Shown piece by piece: positions 54,201 through 63,509 of a stretch of DNA of 64,000 bases. The stretch spans positions 107,158 to 171,157 of the forward strand of contig WBMZ01000188.1 of NCBI GenBank assembly GCA_013400975.1, read 5' to 3'. The notes below the pieces were generated by a model. The model was not told where the DNA came from. It searched no databases and saw only the letters and a program-made list of their open reading frames with translations. Position numbers and translations under genes: made by a program. Each line of letters begins with the position of its first letter. The first letter of the stretch is position 1. This DNA comes from Atrichornis clamosus (Eukaryota; Chordata; Aves; Passeriformes; Menuridae).

Positions 54201-57200
54201 CCACTTCCCAGCAGAACTAACTAACTCGGCACCACACTAACCACTTTCAAATGGATTCCTGCAGACTGTGAACTCTCTCAAGACTCTGGAGCAAATTTTG
54301 ATTCCAGAACACCACGAAGGCACATCCCTAGGAAGCCCACGAGCTGAGCCAAGACATGAACTCAAGCCTCCCAAGCCCCATGCTAACACTCAAGTGTTTA
54401 AGCCACATACACTACATACAAAGAGCAGTGGTCAAACTGAATTAAAAACCAAACCAAAGAGTCAGTACCCATTAATTAGTATTCTAGACTACCAAAACCA
54501 TTTGTCTTTCCTGAGGACTGAAGACAGCCTTTACCCAACAACTACAGAAATGTTTTAGTTAGGATTATCCCAAAGTTTCTGTGTTTGTTTAATACTTCTA
54601 TTAAGTATCTCAGTGAAGCCAAACCCCCAAGATTTCCTGAGTCACAGTCATTTTGCTCTTACAGTATCACATAAGAAGAAAAAGTGATGGAAAACAGAAA
54701 GTAATTGCATGGGTCAAGCAAACAGTTGCTTACTGGATATTTGCATCCATCTCCTTTCTCCTCACTGTCTCAAAAGCAGCAGAACTTTAAAAACAACTCA
54801 AGAATAAGTAAAAGCCTCTTTCTAGATAAGCACACAAAGGAATCCACACAAAAAAATATTTTAGTCAACATCCCACACCCTTTTTATTTTTTGTGAAGAA
54901 CTGGACCACAGGAAACAGACGTATTCTTCAAAACCAGGAAAAAGCATTGCTGTGGTTTAACTCCAGTCACTCACTGCCTCACCAGTGGGACCAAGGAGAG
55001 AGAACTGGAAAGGCAAAAAGCTGGAAAATTCGTGGGTTGAGGTAAAGACAGTTTAATAGGGAAAGCAAAAGCCACCCATACAAGCAAAGCAAACCAAGGA
55101 AATAATTCACAGTTTGCCATGGGCAGGCAGGTGTTCAGCCATGACCAGGAGAACAGGGCCCCACCACATGTAGTGGTTACTTGGGAAGATAAATGCCATC
55201 ACTCCAAATAGCCCCCCCTTCTCCTTCCCCCCACTTTATATACTGAGCATGATGTCACATGGCCTGGAATATTCCACTGGTCAGTTGGGGTCAGCTGTCC
55301 TGGCTGTGTCTCCTCCCAACTTCCCATGCACCCCCAGCCCCCTCCCAGCATGGCCATACCGGGGACAGAAAATGCCTTGGTGCTATGCAAACCCTGCTCA
55401 GCAATAACAAAAACATCTCTCTTTTATCAACTCTTCAGCACAAATCCAAGTCACTGGGAAGAAAATTAAGTTTACCCCAGCCAAAACCAACTGGCATCCT
55501 GAACAGGGAAACAGAAGCACACTCAAATTCCAATCAAGCACAGGTCATACCATAACACAGGTCAACAGGGACTGAAAAGAAAAAAACCATTTCTCTAAAG
55601 ACCTTAAAACTATATAAGCTTTTAAAAGCATCAGGACAAGAAAGCCTGACAGTGAGTCAGTAGGACGAAAGGAAGACGATAGTAGAGAAGCCTTCAAAGG
55701 CAAGGGCATACCAGACAAGCTTCATGAATTCTGTGCACTCATACTCACTTGAGAGGAACTTAGGGACCATCCTGTAACACACCTGCTCTTTAGAGAAAAC
55801 ATCATCCTAAAATGTCAGTAGAGACATACAGAACAAACCACTAGGATCTCATGATAGTCCTCAAAATTTTAAAGGAACTTAAATACAGGTTTTTCACAGC
55901 AGACTATTCTTTAAATCAGTCTTGATTAAAGGCCAAATCATCACATTCCCACTGTGCTGACATTAGCTGTTTGGTGAATTTTATTGTGGTGCAAATCAGA
56001 AGGGGTTAAGATTTGTACAGTTCAGACAAATTTGACTTCTGTGCCATAAGAAATAGCAGAAATTCCAATAAAGTATATAGACTTAGTATGTACATGTATA
56101 CAACACACTGAGGGAAAGTGAACACAGCTTCTACAGAGCAAACTCACGTACCACAAAACTACTCAAATGTCTCTCAAGAACTCTATCAGTTGAAGAACAC
56201 AAGATTAACTCAAGCTGACACAATTTATTTCCAAAGTTTTACAACAAACCCCATCAGCAAGCTTCTAAAATGCTGACTTCCAGAAACTAGGATGAGGCAA
56301 ATCCATTCACACTCTGTTTCTTTCAGCTCTTTCCTAAGCATCATCCACTGCTGTAGATGAGACATTAGGCCAGCTGGGTCTTCGATCTGAGCTGATATGG
56401 CACCTTTGATATTTGCTCACACAAACAACCTGACCTTTAGGAAAAAAAAAAAATAGAAGTGACTCAGTTTCAGTGTTCTTGTCTTTACAAATTGTTTCCT
56501 GCGATAGATAAAATATGAAACTTATATAAAATAACCCAAGGGATAACGCACTCTGTTCTCGTTTCAAAATGTCTCTTAAGAACTTCAGCCTTAATGAATT
56601 ATCTTCTGAAAGCATAACTACTCCCGTGGAACAAAGACCTGCTCAACCAGTCTGACATAGAGGACCAGGAGATGACTATTTCGATAGCCCAAACAACATG
56701 TAATGCATACATGAGGGCTTTGATTTCCTCTTTGAGCAGCTTTTTTTTTTTTACAATTGCACATTAACTAGTCAACTCTAAAAAATGGGCTTAATTAGTA
56801 GGTATCAATCCAGCCAGTAAGCATGTCATTTCCTTTCATCCAAATAATGAGGGACTAGTAAAATGTTAGGTACTTCCCCAGGCTTTTTATTCTAGTTCTT
56901 ACAGTAGTTGAAGGAAAGGACTCATCTAATGGCTGCCCCACATATGCACAAAATTATTCACTGTCTAAAAAAAATAGGAAATCCTGTCAAAGATATGCCA
57001 TCCTTTAAAAAGCTACTAACTCTTACTTCTAGTATGAAAGTGGATGAAAACCAGGCTTGCAAAGGTAACTGAACCATAAGAACTGCCCAGAGAGGAAAAC
57101 TCTACCCTTTCAGGCTTTCCAGCTCCAATACAATATTCTCAAAATGAGAGATTCTCTTAAGACATGTACCAAATGGCTCAAATTCTCATCCTCTCCCACA

Positions 57201-60200
57201 ACTCCTTCCACACAAATACATGAACTCAGTAATTGTGTTTACTGTAAATGATCTTTGCTTACCAAGAAATATTAGCCATGTGGTATTTTCAATATGACAA
57301 ATAATTTTCACACTCTTTCAATGAAAGCCCATTCCTAACCTTTGGGAGCACATATAATTAATAATTTTGATATTATAATTAGTATTGGTTGTCATGGCAT
57401 TTGAAAAGGATCCTACAGCTACCACCTCTCAATCTGTTTCAGTGACCTACTAACCCAAATACCTATATGAATGGGCTGATGGAAATGGTGACATGATTAC
57501 TATGATGTGAAGAGTCTTTTCAAGGTAATTGAATGAAAGGAACAGCATAAACCTCTTTCTGAAGACAAATTGGTGTTCCAGGGGTAAATTATTTAGGTTT
57601 GTAAGGCAGGGGTATAATGCACACAAATCACAGTATCCTCTTTCTTCTCTATAAACGTCAGTTAGCATTTCCAAGTAATTATCTGTCCTTACATAGGAGA
57701 AATTAGCTAGCTTTTCCATGAAGAGCTATCCATGGAAATATCCAAGCTACCACATTCCTAAAAGGACACCACTCTTGCTCCAGCTTCTTATCTGTGCCTC
57801 TGGAACCCACTTCACCTTCAGTTTAAAGGCCAGTAAATCAAATTAGCCTTGTTCTGATGAACCTGAGCTTTGGGATTACAACTGAGCCTAAACATATCTA
57901 AAGAAATGAAACTTCAGAAACACACAAAGAATAAATTAATAGAAGTGATGGCCTTGGTAGCAGACAATGAAAATTGCAATAACCGAACTAGAACACCCTA
58001 AGCATGCAGTATGTATTTATCATGTCTCTTGGCCCTAAGGCCATTTACAGCAAACAAAACCAATTTTGTTATAAACCAAGAGGTCCAACTACCAGTTCCA
58101 AAGGTGTTACTGACTGTGTAATGCACAAAACTATAACGAGATAAAATCCAACAAAGAAAAGAAGGAATTCTAATCAAAATGCAAATTAACAGGCCTTATA
58201 ACTATGAACTTCAACATCCTACAGTGTCCTAAAGTCCTCCTTTTTACACTGAAAAACAGTTCTGTTATCTATTTTAAACTTTAGCTAAAGATACAGTAAA
58301 CTATATCCACTAAAACAGGTCAGGTGAAGCAGTGCTGAGCATCTGGGCACCTGACTATTAGAAATCCAGGAGAGCCCACTTTTAACCAAAGATACCCAGT
58401 AGGAGGGTATGAACAAACAAACCTGTCTATCCCAAATCCTAATTTCTAATCTCTAGAGTACTGGATTTCCTTCCAGCTACTCCGGAGAGAGCTGCAGAGC
58501 TTAGTTCAGCACCCACTGCACTCTGCGTTCTACAGAGAGGCCACGCAAAAGAATGGTTTGGTTTCAGCAAGACTGAAATGTTAAACTCACGCAGATCTGA
58601 ACACATATAAACCCAGATATTTAGGGAGGCTTTCTGATGAAAACAGGCCTCCAAGAACCTTCAATCTTTGGAAAGGGTCTTCCAGCCTGTATTTAAACTC
58701 TGACTGGAACTTTCTTCAGCACTTATCTTTTGTTGAGGATCTTGTTCCAAGTGAATTCCCAAACATTCCACTCAAAGTCTGCAAAGAAACCAAGAACAGT
58801 CCTTTCTGCTCCAGTGCCTGAGTGACAGAACAAGCCCTTTTCTTTCAGAAATCAATACTAAGGACATCAACTTTGCAATTTGTTCAGAATCAACAGTAGG
58901 TGTTTTATCCTTACCAAAAATGATTAAAAACACTTTCCAGCCCCTAGTGTAAGTCACAGTCTGGGGCAAGAATCCAAGGTACTGCCTTATAGCTACTCCT
59001 GCCTACCTTTTTCACCCATCAATCCTTTTATACTGGCAATAACTTTAAACTACAGAAAACCTGAGCCACCACACCGACACACACAGAAGAAAGCAAAGCT
59101 CACTTCGCACCCTTAAAAGAAAACGAATACACATGTAAATTCTGCACACAGACTGTTGGGCAGTGAAAACTGTGTGCACAACAGAGATAATCCACAGGGC
59201 TGAAGCAGACAGGACCACTAAAACAAAACAAATACAAAAAAAAACCACCAAAACTTTATGCTGTCAGTTATTTAACAGCACTGTGTTAACCTCCAAGTGA
59301 AAAAGATTCTTCAGTTTCTTTAATTTTAGCCATTCCGGAAGGAAACAAGCAGTCTGAATTATGGTTAAATCTTCAAAAACAAACCAAACAAAAACCAGTA
59401 ATCTGATGTATCACTGTCATGGTCAATTTTACAATTTAAAACATGATCATTTAGCATGCTTTCTTCTCACTTTTCTATAACTGACAGCAATGAGATTCTT
59501 CCTTCCCAATTTCCCCCTTGCTCCTCCCACAAACCTGTTTTTATGAAAAAGATTGGCACAAAGTTGAAGTTTGAAAAAAAAAAAAAAAAAGACATTTTCA
59601 TAAACATGTGTGTGAATCATACCAAAGTAGTCTACTACCCAGTTTTAAAAAAAAATTTGCAAAAAAAACCCAACACATACCTTGGTGTGAAAGACAGAGG
59701 GAAGAAGAAAACTATGAGAAATCTGTTGTCTCAATGAAAGCAAGGATTTTTGAGTTCTGCCATTTCACTCTGAAGTCTTCAACCTGACCAAATCCTAAGC
59801 TGCTTATTTATTTGGTCATTGAAAAATGTGAATTCTATAAAAGACTTCCTCCTGAAGCTTCACGTGCCAGATACTCTTGTAATATATGGATACACAGGAG
59901 CTGGCAACTCCCACAATACTCCAACCCTTAGGCCCACTCTACACTTAGAATTGTGAAGACAACAACATAGCTTGAACAAAGTGGTCCTATAGGTGGACAT
60001 AACTTATATATTCTTGCTAATTTTAGTTCCAATCCTAAGTAAAGCAATAAAAACAAAAGCAAAAGTGCTAACAAGCAAAAACATCAACATCTGACACTTC
60101 TGCCAATACTCAAAGATTGGTTTTCACTCCCGAATTTTAACTATGCCAATTTACTAAAACTCAGGGCAATTAAATTTTGCAGTTTACAAAGAAAAAAAAA

Positions 60201-63200
60201 ATCGATATCTATTTTCTTCATAATGAAAAGTGGGCCCCAAACTGCAGAGATCGTGAATGTATTTGTATCACATGAATAGCTGGGTATCCCACTGGAGATA
60301 GATGAACACTTAGCAGTTAAACACAACATAAGAAGTAGGATGTGAAAAAATGGGTAGAAATTAATTGCCCTTATTTCTCCCCATATGCGAGGTACGTTGC
60401 AGCACCACCCTTTTACCAATTCACTTGCAGCTACCTTTTAGAACAATTTATGCTACAAACACAAGCTGTTGTGTTTTTTTCCTTTATGTCAATGACACTT
60501 TGTGGAGAAGTTCTGAATTGCATTTAGTAAAAAAGCTAAAACTTGTTTGTGTGCTTAGCTCCACATTAGCTACTTCCACTGAAAACAGACAACTCATGTA
60601 CAAAGCAGAGCTCTGCAGAACCTTTCCTAAGTGAGGGCCTAAGAAGGAAAAGTTAGGCAGGTTGCTTAACCTGCAGCCCACATGCATGAATGTGTATTTT
60701 GTGCTCCCTGGGTAGCACACAGTAGCCTCATTAAAAAGGAGAGGAAAAGAAAATAATTATAAACCACACAGAACAGGCCTGAATTGTTTTGAGACATTAA
60801 GCAAAAATACTTTGGTAGATTGCTTACTGTGTTTTACTCTATACTTACAATATTTCATAAAATTCCATGGTTTTATGTATATGTATATATATAAATAAAA
60901 TACTTTTTAAAAAGTATTTCTCTTTAGTACCTCAGAATGCAGAATTAACCTGTTACAACAAGCAGAGCTGAAAAGCAAAAACAAATGCAATACAAGTTCC
61001 TGCTCCAGCTGAAACCCATGGCAGAATCCCTAATGACTTTGAAAGACACAAAATAAATCCATGAAAGCTTCACAAAAGCATCAAGCATCAGCATCATTAT
61101 GATTTCACTGAGGTTTTTTTTATGGGAAGAGAAAACCCTTTCAAGTTTTAGAAATTCAAAGACCACTACTCTATCCCCAATAAACATAACTTGGGCAAGG
61201 TGAGAGTGAAACGGTGATGGAAGTTTCCCGCCCAGTTTAATTCAGCAAAGATTAGCTGAACTAAACTGCAAAGAATTGCTTTCGAAATTTCCACTGTGTG
61301 CAACACTCTTCAACAAGATACCTCAAACAATTATAGAAGATGGCAGCAGAACTCTGAGAAATATATTTATTAATTAAAAGGTACAGAAAATAAAGAAGGG
61401 GTAATCATGGAGAACTCCTTTGCACATAATGATTTATTTTCCATTTTAAATTCTTAGTGAATGAGTTGCAAATTCCATCAAGTATTTAAAAGATCCAAAA
61501 ACCTTTACTGTTTTGTAACAGTCTAAAGATACAAGGCCTAATAATGACTGACATTGTCCTTTACTAATCTGAAGCTTTAACAGCATGACAATCAACAGTT
61601 CAGTGCTTCAAAATCAGGTAGACACTTGATGTTATTAAAAAAAAAAATCACAAAGAAACAGAAAAACAAAGCTGTCTGCTGAAATACAAGAGGAAAATGT
61701 TTGGGCTCTTTTTAAATAAGCATTGGTATATGATAAAATATTTCCTGTGTAGTAGGTTCAGACACATTATGTCATCCACCCTTGACCTAAAACTGGATTC
61801 TGTGACTCCACCACCCACCTGCAAGTTTGCAATGATACTTACTTGTCTTCATAGTACCAAGCACTGCAGTTGCTCTTATACTTTTATTAATGGTTTCAAA
61901 ATCCAAGCACAACAGTACTGCAAAAATAGCATAAAACACTTGGAAAGGGTAAATCTGTAATGAAAACTCTGTTAAATAAATAGTTTTACATTCACCAGCC
62001 ACTAACTTCATCATCTGGGATTCCTGAAGGTAAACCTGTTTCATGTGGGATTCCATAAGAATCTGTCCCCACAGGTATGAATGCAGAATCAGGGTCCCAG
62101 TTTCCTTTTACACAGTGTGTTGTTACTGGAAGAACTCCTTTATGAAATCCCAGCCTTAAAACTGAGATGTCATTCCTTACATACAAAAAAGTATCTCCAA
62201 GCACAACAAGGTAGTATCAATATAGCAACATTTCTTAAGCATTTTAATCCAGATGGGTGTGAGATATTCGGGTACAGAAAGGGACAACACTTCCCTGCTA
62301 TCAGCTGGGAACTGTCTGTTACATCAGTGAGATACCAGATACCTTTTGCAAAAGATGAATTACATAATGCACACTACAGTCACCCTACCTGTAGCTCCAA
62401 AGAAACACACACAGAGTCAATGAAAGGATTACCTTGTTTTTTTTTTTTTTTAACTAAATTGAATAGTTCCACTGCTAACAGCTGGAAAACAGTCTTTTAA
62501 GAAGCTGAACATACAGGTGACAGCTTTACAACTCAATCCAAGAATACCCAGGAGCCTATCCATGTAAGAACAACCACTGCAAATGGAAAAAGCTGAAAAA
62601 AAACAATCCATGGATTGAAAAGCAAATATTAAAGATATATTCAAATATTATCTGATGCCCTTCCAAGCTGTATTTGGTTCTCCCCATTATTTCAAATGCA
62701 GCTATCCTCCACTTTTTTGTTTACTCGGTCTTAGAAAAACAATAGAAAAAAACAAGCAAAATTAAGAAGCAATATATGCTCCTGAACGCGTCACTTTTAC
62801 TTACAGAAAGACTTTATTCTGGGAATAAGATTTATAAGCTTGAAGTTATATTACAACCCTTTTGTAGGGAGGAGGAAAGGTAACAAATAACTTTTAAGGG
62901 CATATTCTTCCTTTCCACACAAACACGTTGCTGTTTGGAATGGGGTGGGAAGAGTTTTACCATCATCACAACAGTCATAGGCTGAGGCAACCATGAAGTT
63001 TAGTGTTGATGCTGGAATGGAAACACCTCTGTTCAGCACTAATCTGTAGTACCAGCAAGTGATTCACTACAAACACTGTGACAAATCATGAGGAGTGATG
63101 AGTTTGGTATCCTCCCTGGCATCTGTCTCTTCCAAGCGAGCTGCCTCACAGCTGTCCCAGGGCCTGGGTGGTTGCAGAGGGTAGGAACAAGCAAAGTGGA

Positions 63201-63509
63201 TGAAAAAGCTTTTTTTTTTATTAATTAAAAACTGAAACTCTCTAAGTTAAAGAAGACATTTTGTTCACACACCTGGAGAGAAGAGGACACATGCTCCCCA
63301 TTTCTGATAAATAAAAAAGAAGGAAAGCGAGAGCGGAGGCTTCAGAGGGTGGGCTTCACACCCACCACCCCGGACCTCCCCACAAAGAACAAGCAGCACA
63401 GCAACGAGGAGAAAGAGAAAAGCAGCGAGAGGCCACGGCTGTGTGGCGGCGGCTCGAAATTTACCTGGAAATCAGCCAATATCATTTCTCGGTCCATGTT
63501 GGACGCCAT
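15179..63509 (-). CDS. FAF1: FAF1, FAS-associated factor 1, N-terminal 219 residues in seven exons (3' part outside window)
   Basis: FAF1 is a cytosolic and nuclear adaptor. In the known family the UBA domain binds ubiquitylated clients, UBL1 binds Hsp70, and a C-terminal UBX domain docks on p97/VCP; the N-terminal part also contacts FAS and FADD. Coding segments seen: 63465-63509, 46588-46656, 29531-29577, 26468-26676, 23257-23348, 22809-22897 and 15179-15284. These total 657 bases and stay in frame across all six junctions. The start is clear: [15 protein letters not shown] is the vertebrate FAF1 N-terminus, and its ATG has G at -3 and G at +4. Domains in this partial protein: UBA about 5-47, a low-complexity Ser/Thr/Pro linker about 55-90, UBL1 about 101-174, and UBL2 from about 194. 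Compared with my memory of the human protein, UBA and UBL1 are nearly identical and the linker differs strongly. The full protein is about 650 residues, so roughly one third is here. The identification is secure; the linker comparison rests on recall. Confidence 0.97.
18261..18294 (+). repeat. Polypyrimidine tract
   Basis: A run of T with scattered C on the plus strand, purine-only on the FAF1 sense strand. It is low complexity with no further feature. Confidence 0.85.
22590..22710 (-). repeat. Possible LINE C-terminal remnant
   Basis: The minus strand reads [20 protein letters not shown], which fits the pattern W-x-x-L-P-x-x-L-V ... F-K found at the C-terminus of CR1-like and related LINE reverse transcriptases. 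Only this short block is recognisable, so an old LINE tail is likely but not proven. It lies about 100 bases past FAF1 exon 6. Confidence 0.4.
22809..22897 (-). CDS. FAF1: FAF1 coding exon 6 (end of UBL1 and Pro/Ser linker)
   Basis: A CCCCTCAG acceptor and GTAAGT donor bound 89 bases: 29 codons (155-183) plus two bases of Gly184. They encode [20 protein letters not shown] followed by LPPPSSSHS. The exon closes UBL1 and enters a short linker that appears one Ser shorter than in human FAF1, by memory. The phases agree with exon 5 (phase 0) and exon 7 (one base to complete Gly184). Confidence 0.96.
22898..23256 (-). other. FAF1: FAF1 intron 5 (359 bases)
   Basis: A GTAAGT donor and CCCCTCAG acceptor bound it. 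It is the only short intron in the window. Reading on from exon 5 reaches a stop about 15 codons in, so retention would truncate UBL1. Nothing else is seen in it. Confidence 0.93.
23257..23348 (-). CDS. FAF1: FAF1 coding exon 5 (UBL1 middle)
   Basis: A CTCTTTAG acceptor and GTAAGT donor bound 92 bases: two bases completing Gly124 and 30 codons (125-154), reading [19 protein letters not shown], then [11 protein letters not shown]. This is the ubiquitin-like helix and following strand; [11 protein letters not shown] is a family signature. It ends in phase 0. Confidence 0.97.
23349..26467 (-). other. FAF1: FAF1 intron 4 (3.1 kb)
   Basis: A GTAAGG donor and CTCTTTAG acceptor bound it. Just over half is the decayed CR1 element at about 23820-25440, on the same strand as FAF1. 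The remaining sequence is AT-rich with no recognised feature. Confidence 0.9.
23820..25440 (-). mobile_element. Decayed CR1 LINE, ORF2 remnant with reverse-transcriptase core deleted
   Basis: Minus-strand translation, with frameshifts, follows CR1 ORF2 in order. The end of the endonuclease region is at about 25430-25000 (for example [17 protein letters not shown] text and an RRPA motif). The start of reverse transcriptase is at about 24890-24700, including QHGFTKGK. Then comes a gap where the catalytic core should be, and the C-terminus at about 24660-23890, ending [15 protein letters not shown]. The 3' end lies near 23820. Stops and frameshifts show it is inactive. CR1 is the dominant LINE of birds. 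Ends are approximate. Confidence 0.9.
26468..26676 (-). CDS. FAF1: FAF1 coding exon 4 (linker and start of UBL1)
   Basis: A CTTTCAG acceptor and GTAAGG donor bound 209 bases: one base completing Ser54, 69 full codons (55-123), and one base of Gly124. The first half is a Ser/Thr/Pro linker (for example [12 protein letters not shown]), which seems poorly conserved. The second half is nearly invariant in the family: [19 protein letters not shown], then [11 protein letters not shown], which opens UBL1. Translation past the donor stops a few codons later, so retention of intron 4 would truncate the protein. Confidence 0.97.
26677..29530 (-). other. FAF1: FAF1 intron 3 (2.9 kb)
   Basis: A GTAAGC donor and CTTTCAG acceptor bound it. 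The only notable content is a stretch at 27204-27934 with two successive minus-strand frames of 96 and 101 codons. The rest is AT-rich and shows nothing I can identify. Confidence 0.9.
27204..27934 (-). other. Stretch of two successive unidentified minus-strand frames
   Basis: Frames of 96 codons (27204-27494) and 101 codons (27629-27934) follow each other on the FAF1 strand in intron 3. The first contains [20 protein letters not shown]. Neither resembles FAF1, CR1 or another family known to me. A decayed repeat or chance is most likely. Confidence 0.12.
29531..29577 (-). CDS. FAF1: FAF1 coding exon 3 (residues 39-53, end of UBA)
   Basis: A TTTGCAG acceptor and GTAAGC donor bound 47 bases that read [15 protein letters not shown] plus two bases (AG). 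The first base of exon 4 completes the Ser54 codon. It finishes the UBA domain and enters the linker. It lies about 17 kb downstream of exon 2. Confidence 0.97.
30661..31293 (-). other. Unidentified nearly open reading frame (one internal stop)
   Basis: Starting at a tandem ATG (31288-31293), the minus strand stays open in one frame for 211 codons to 30661, except for a single TAA at 31120-31122. The first part reads [20 protein letters not shown] and continues with plausible globular text. The second part, after the stop, has [16 protein letters not shown] near 31100, then a hydrophobic stretch that partly arises from a T-rich run. No family was recognised. It lies in FAF1 intron 2 on the FAF1 strand. 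It could be a decayed gene or transposon copy, a non-coding transcript, or chance. Confidence 0.25.
34306..34584 (+). other. Unidentified 92-codon ORF antisense to FAF1
   Basis: An ATG with strong context (A at -3, G at +4) opens [20 protein letters not shown], followed by a hydrophilic sequence rich in Ser, Lys and Glu, ending HELHWDK. The composition looks more like protein than its AT-rich surroundings would predict. There is no signal peptide, membrane segment or family motif I recognise. It may be spurious. Confidence 0.2.
35996..36014 (+). repeat. Poly-A homopolymer
   Basis: Nineteen consecutive A. No retrocopied gene is recognisable upstream of it, so it is not evidence of a processed pseudogene. 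Confidence 0.9.
39077..39112. repeat. Short tandem duplication, period 17
   Basis: Two adjacent copies of a TCT-TCTGGTCAGAAA unit differ by one base (CTCTGG versus TTCTGG). Confidence 0.85.
43203..43248. repeat. Short duplication, period 29
   Basis: AAAACATATACAACTGA occurs exactly at 43203-43219 and 43232-43248. Confidence 0.9.
43705..44037 (-). other. Unidentified 110-codon ORF in FAF1 intron 2
   Basis: The minus-strand frame starts at an ATG with weak context and reads [20 protein letters not shown], then a hydrophilic part with [20 protein letters not shown]. It ends with a Cys-rich tail. No family was recognised. It lies on the FAF1 strand without clear flanking splice sites, so chance is the default explanation. 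Confidence 0.15.
46588..46656 (-). CDS. FAF1: FAF1 coding exon 2 (residues 16-38, UBA core)
   Basis: A TTTTTAG acceptor precedes GCT TGT ACT, and a GTAAGT donor follows. The 69 bases encode 23 residues running from [11 protein letters not shown] to NNWDLV, in phase 0 at both ends. This is the body of the UBA helical bundle, including the conserved ENIDEAI segment and the N-N-W-D-L motif typical of UBA helix 3. It lies about 16.8 kb from exon 1. Confidence 0.97.
51074..51093 (+). repeat. (CTG)n microsatellite
   Basis: About six CTG units inside the GC-rich patch of intron 1. It produces poly-Ala in overlapping frames on both strands, which inflates their apparent ORF lengths. Confidence 0.9.
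51202..51213 (-). other. Hypothetical alternative FAF1 start (four codons before a donor)
   Basis: In a GC-rich intronic patch the minus strand has ATG GTG CCA CAG followed directly by GTGAGA, a good donor. The start context is strong (G at -3, G at +4). Spliced to exon 2 (phase 0), it would give [12 protein letters not shown] in frame, replacing residues 1-15. No transcript evidence is available from the sequence, and such arrangements also occur by chance. Confidence 0.15.
52505..52990 (-). mobile_element. Old CR1 LINE fragment (ORF2 C-terminal region)
   Basis: The minus-strand sequence matches the CR1 ORF2 C-terminus: an EYCVQ-like segment near 52900, [12 protein letters not shown] near 52790 (CR1 usually has LRELGLFSLEK), and [16 protein letters not shown] near 52590. 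It is heavily mutated, so it is an old insertion. The usual CR1 3' tail is not evident. Limits are approximate. Confidence 0.75.
55052..55057 (-). terminator. LTR polyadenylation signal ATTAAA
   Basis: ATTAAA on the minus strand, about 180 bases downstream of the LTR TATA box and about 100 bases before the LTR end. This is where an R-region polyadenylation signal is expected. On the FAF1 sense strand it could act as a weak intronic polyadenylation site. Confidence 0.55.
55235..55242 (-). promoter_or_regulatory. TATA box of the solo LTR
   Basis: TATATAAA on the minus strand, in the U3 position expected for this LTR. Transcription from it would run towards lower coordinates, in the FAF1 direction. 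Activity is not shown. Confidence 0.7.
60898..60919. repeat. 22-base perfect palindrome
   Basis: The two 11-base arms, AAATACTTTTT and AAAAAGTATTT, are exact reverse complements with no spacer. It sits next to a TA-rich run at 60868-60897. Chance is plausible in such AT-rich sequence. Confidence 0.9.
62081..62500 (+). other. Unidentified 139-codon ORF near the FAF1 promoter, antisense
   Basis: The plus-strand frame starts ATG CAG AAT CAG in weak context and reads [20 protein letters not shown] at its N-terminus. It runs through a poly-T tract (poly-Phe) near its end, which argues against real coding. It is among the longest intact frames in the window. No family was recognised. Confidence 0.15.
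63465..63509 (-). CDS. FAF1: FAF1 coding exon 1 (residues 1-15)
   Basis: Reads [15 protein letters not shown] from the ATG at 63507-63509 to a GTAAAT donor at 63464. The start codon context is strong (G at -3, G at +4). A second ATG four codons downstream encodes Met5. The exon ends in phase 0. It begins the UBA domain. Its 5' untranslated part lies in the CpG island to the right, and the transcription start cannot be placed from sequence alone. Confidence 0.97.

Larger units (their letters stand above)
54948..55493 (-). mobile_element. Solo LTR of an avian endogenous retrovirus
   Basis: The roughly 546-base segment matches a type of LTR I know to be widespread in birds. On the minus strand it starts near GGTTTTGGCTGGG, has a TATA box at 55235-55242, an ATTAAA polyadenylation signal at 55052-55057, and ends near GTTAAACCACA. 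GCAT flanks both sides (54944-54947 and 55494-55497) and may be the target duplication; the ends are uncertain by a few bases. No second LTR or internal gag, pol or env region is visible nearby, so it is a solo LTR. It has the same orientation as FAF1. The retroviral class is not determined. Confidence 0.85.
46657..63464 (-). other. FAF1: FAF1 intron 1 (16.8 kb)
   Basis: A GTAAAT donor and TTTTTAG acceptor bound it. It holds the solo LTR (54948-55493), an old CR1 fragment (about 52505-52990), the GC-rich patch with a CTG repeat near 51 kb, a 22-base perfect palindrome (60898-60919) and a plus-strand 139-codon frame (62081-62500). The rest is AT-rich unique-looking sequence with short homopolymer runs (for example A-runs near 59574 and a T-run near 62440). 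I see no further exon with family resemblance. Confidence 0.9.
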
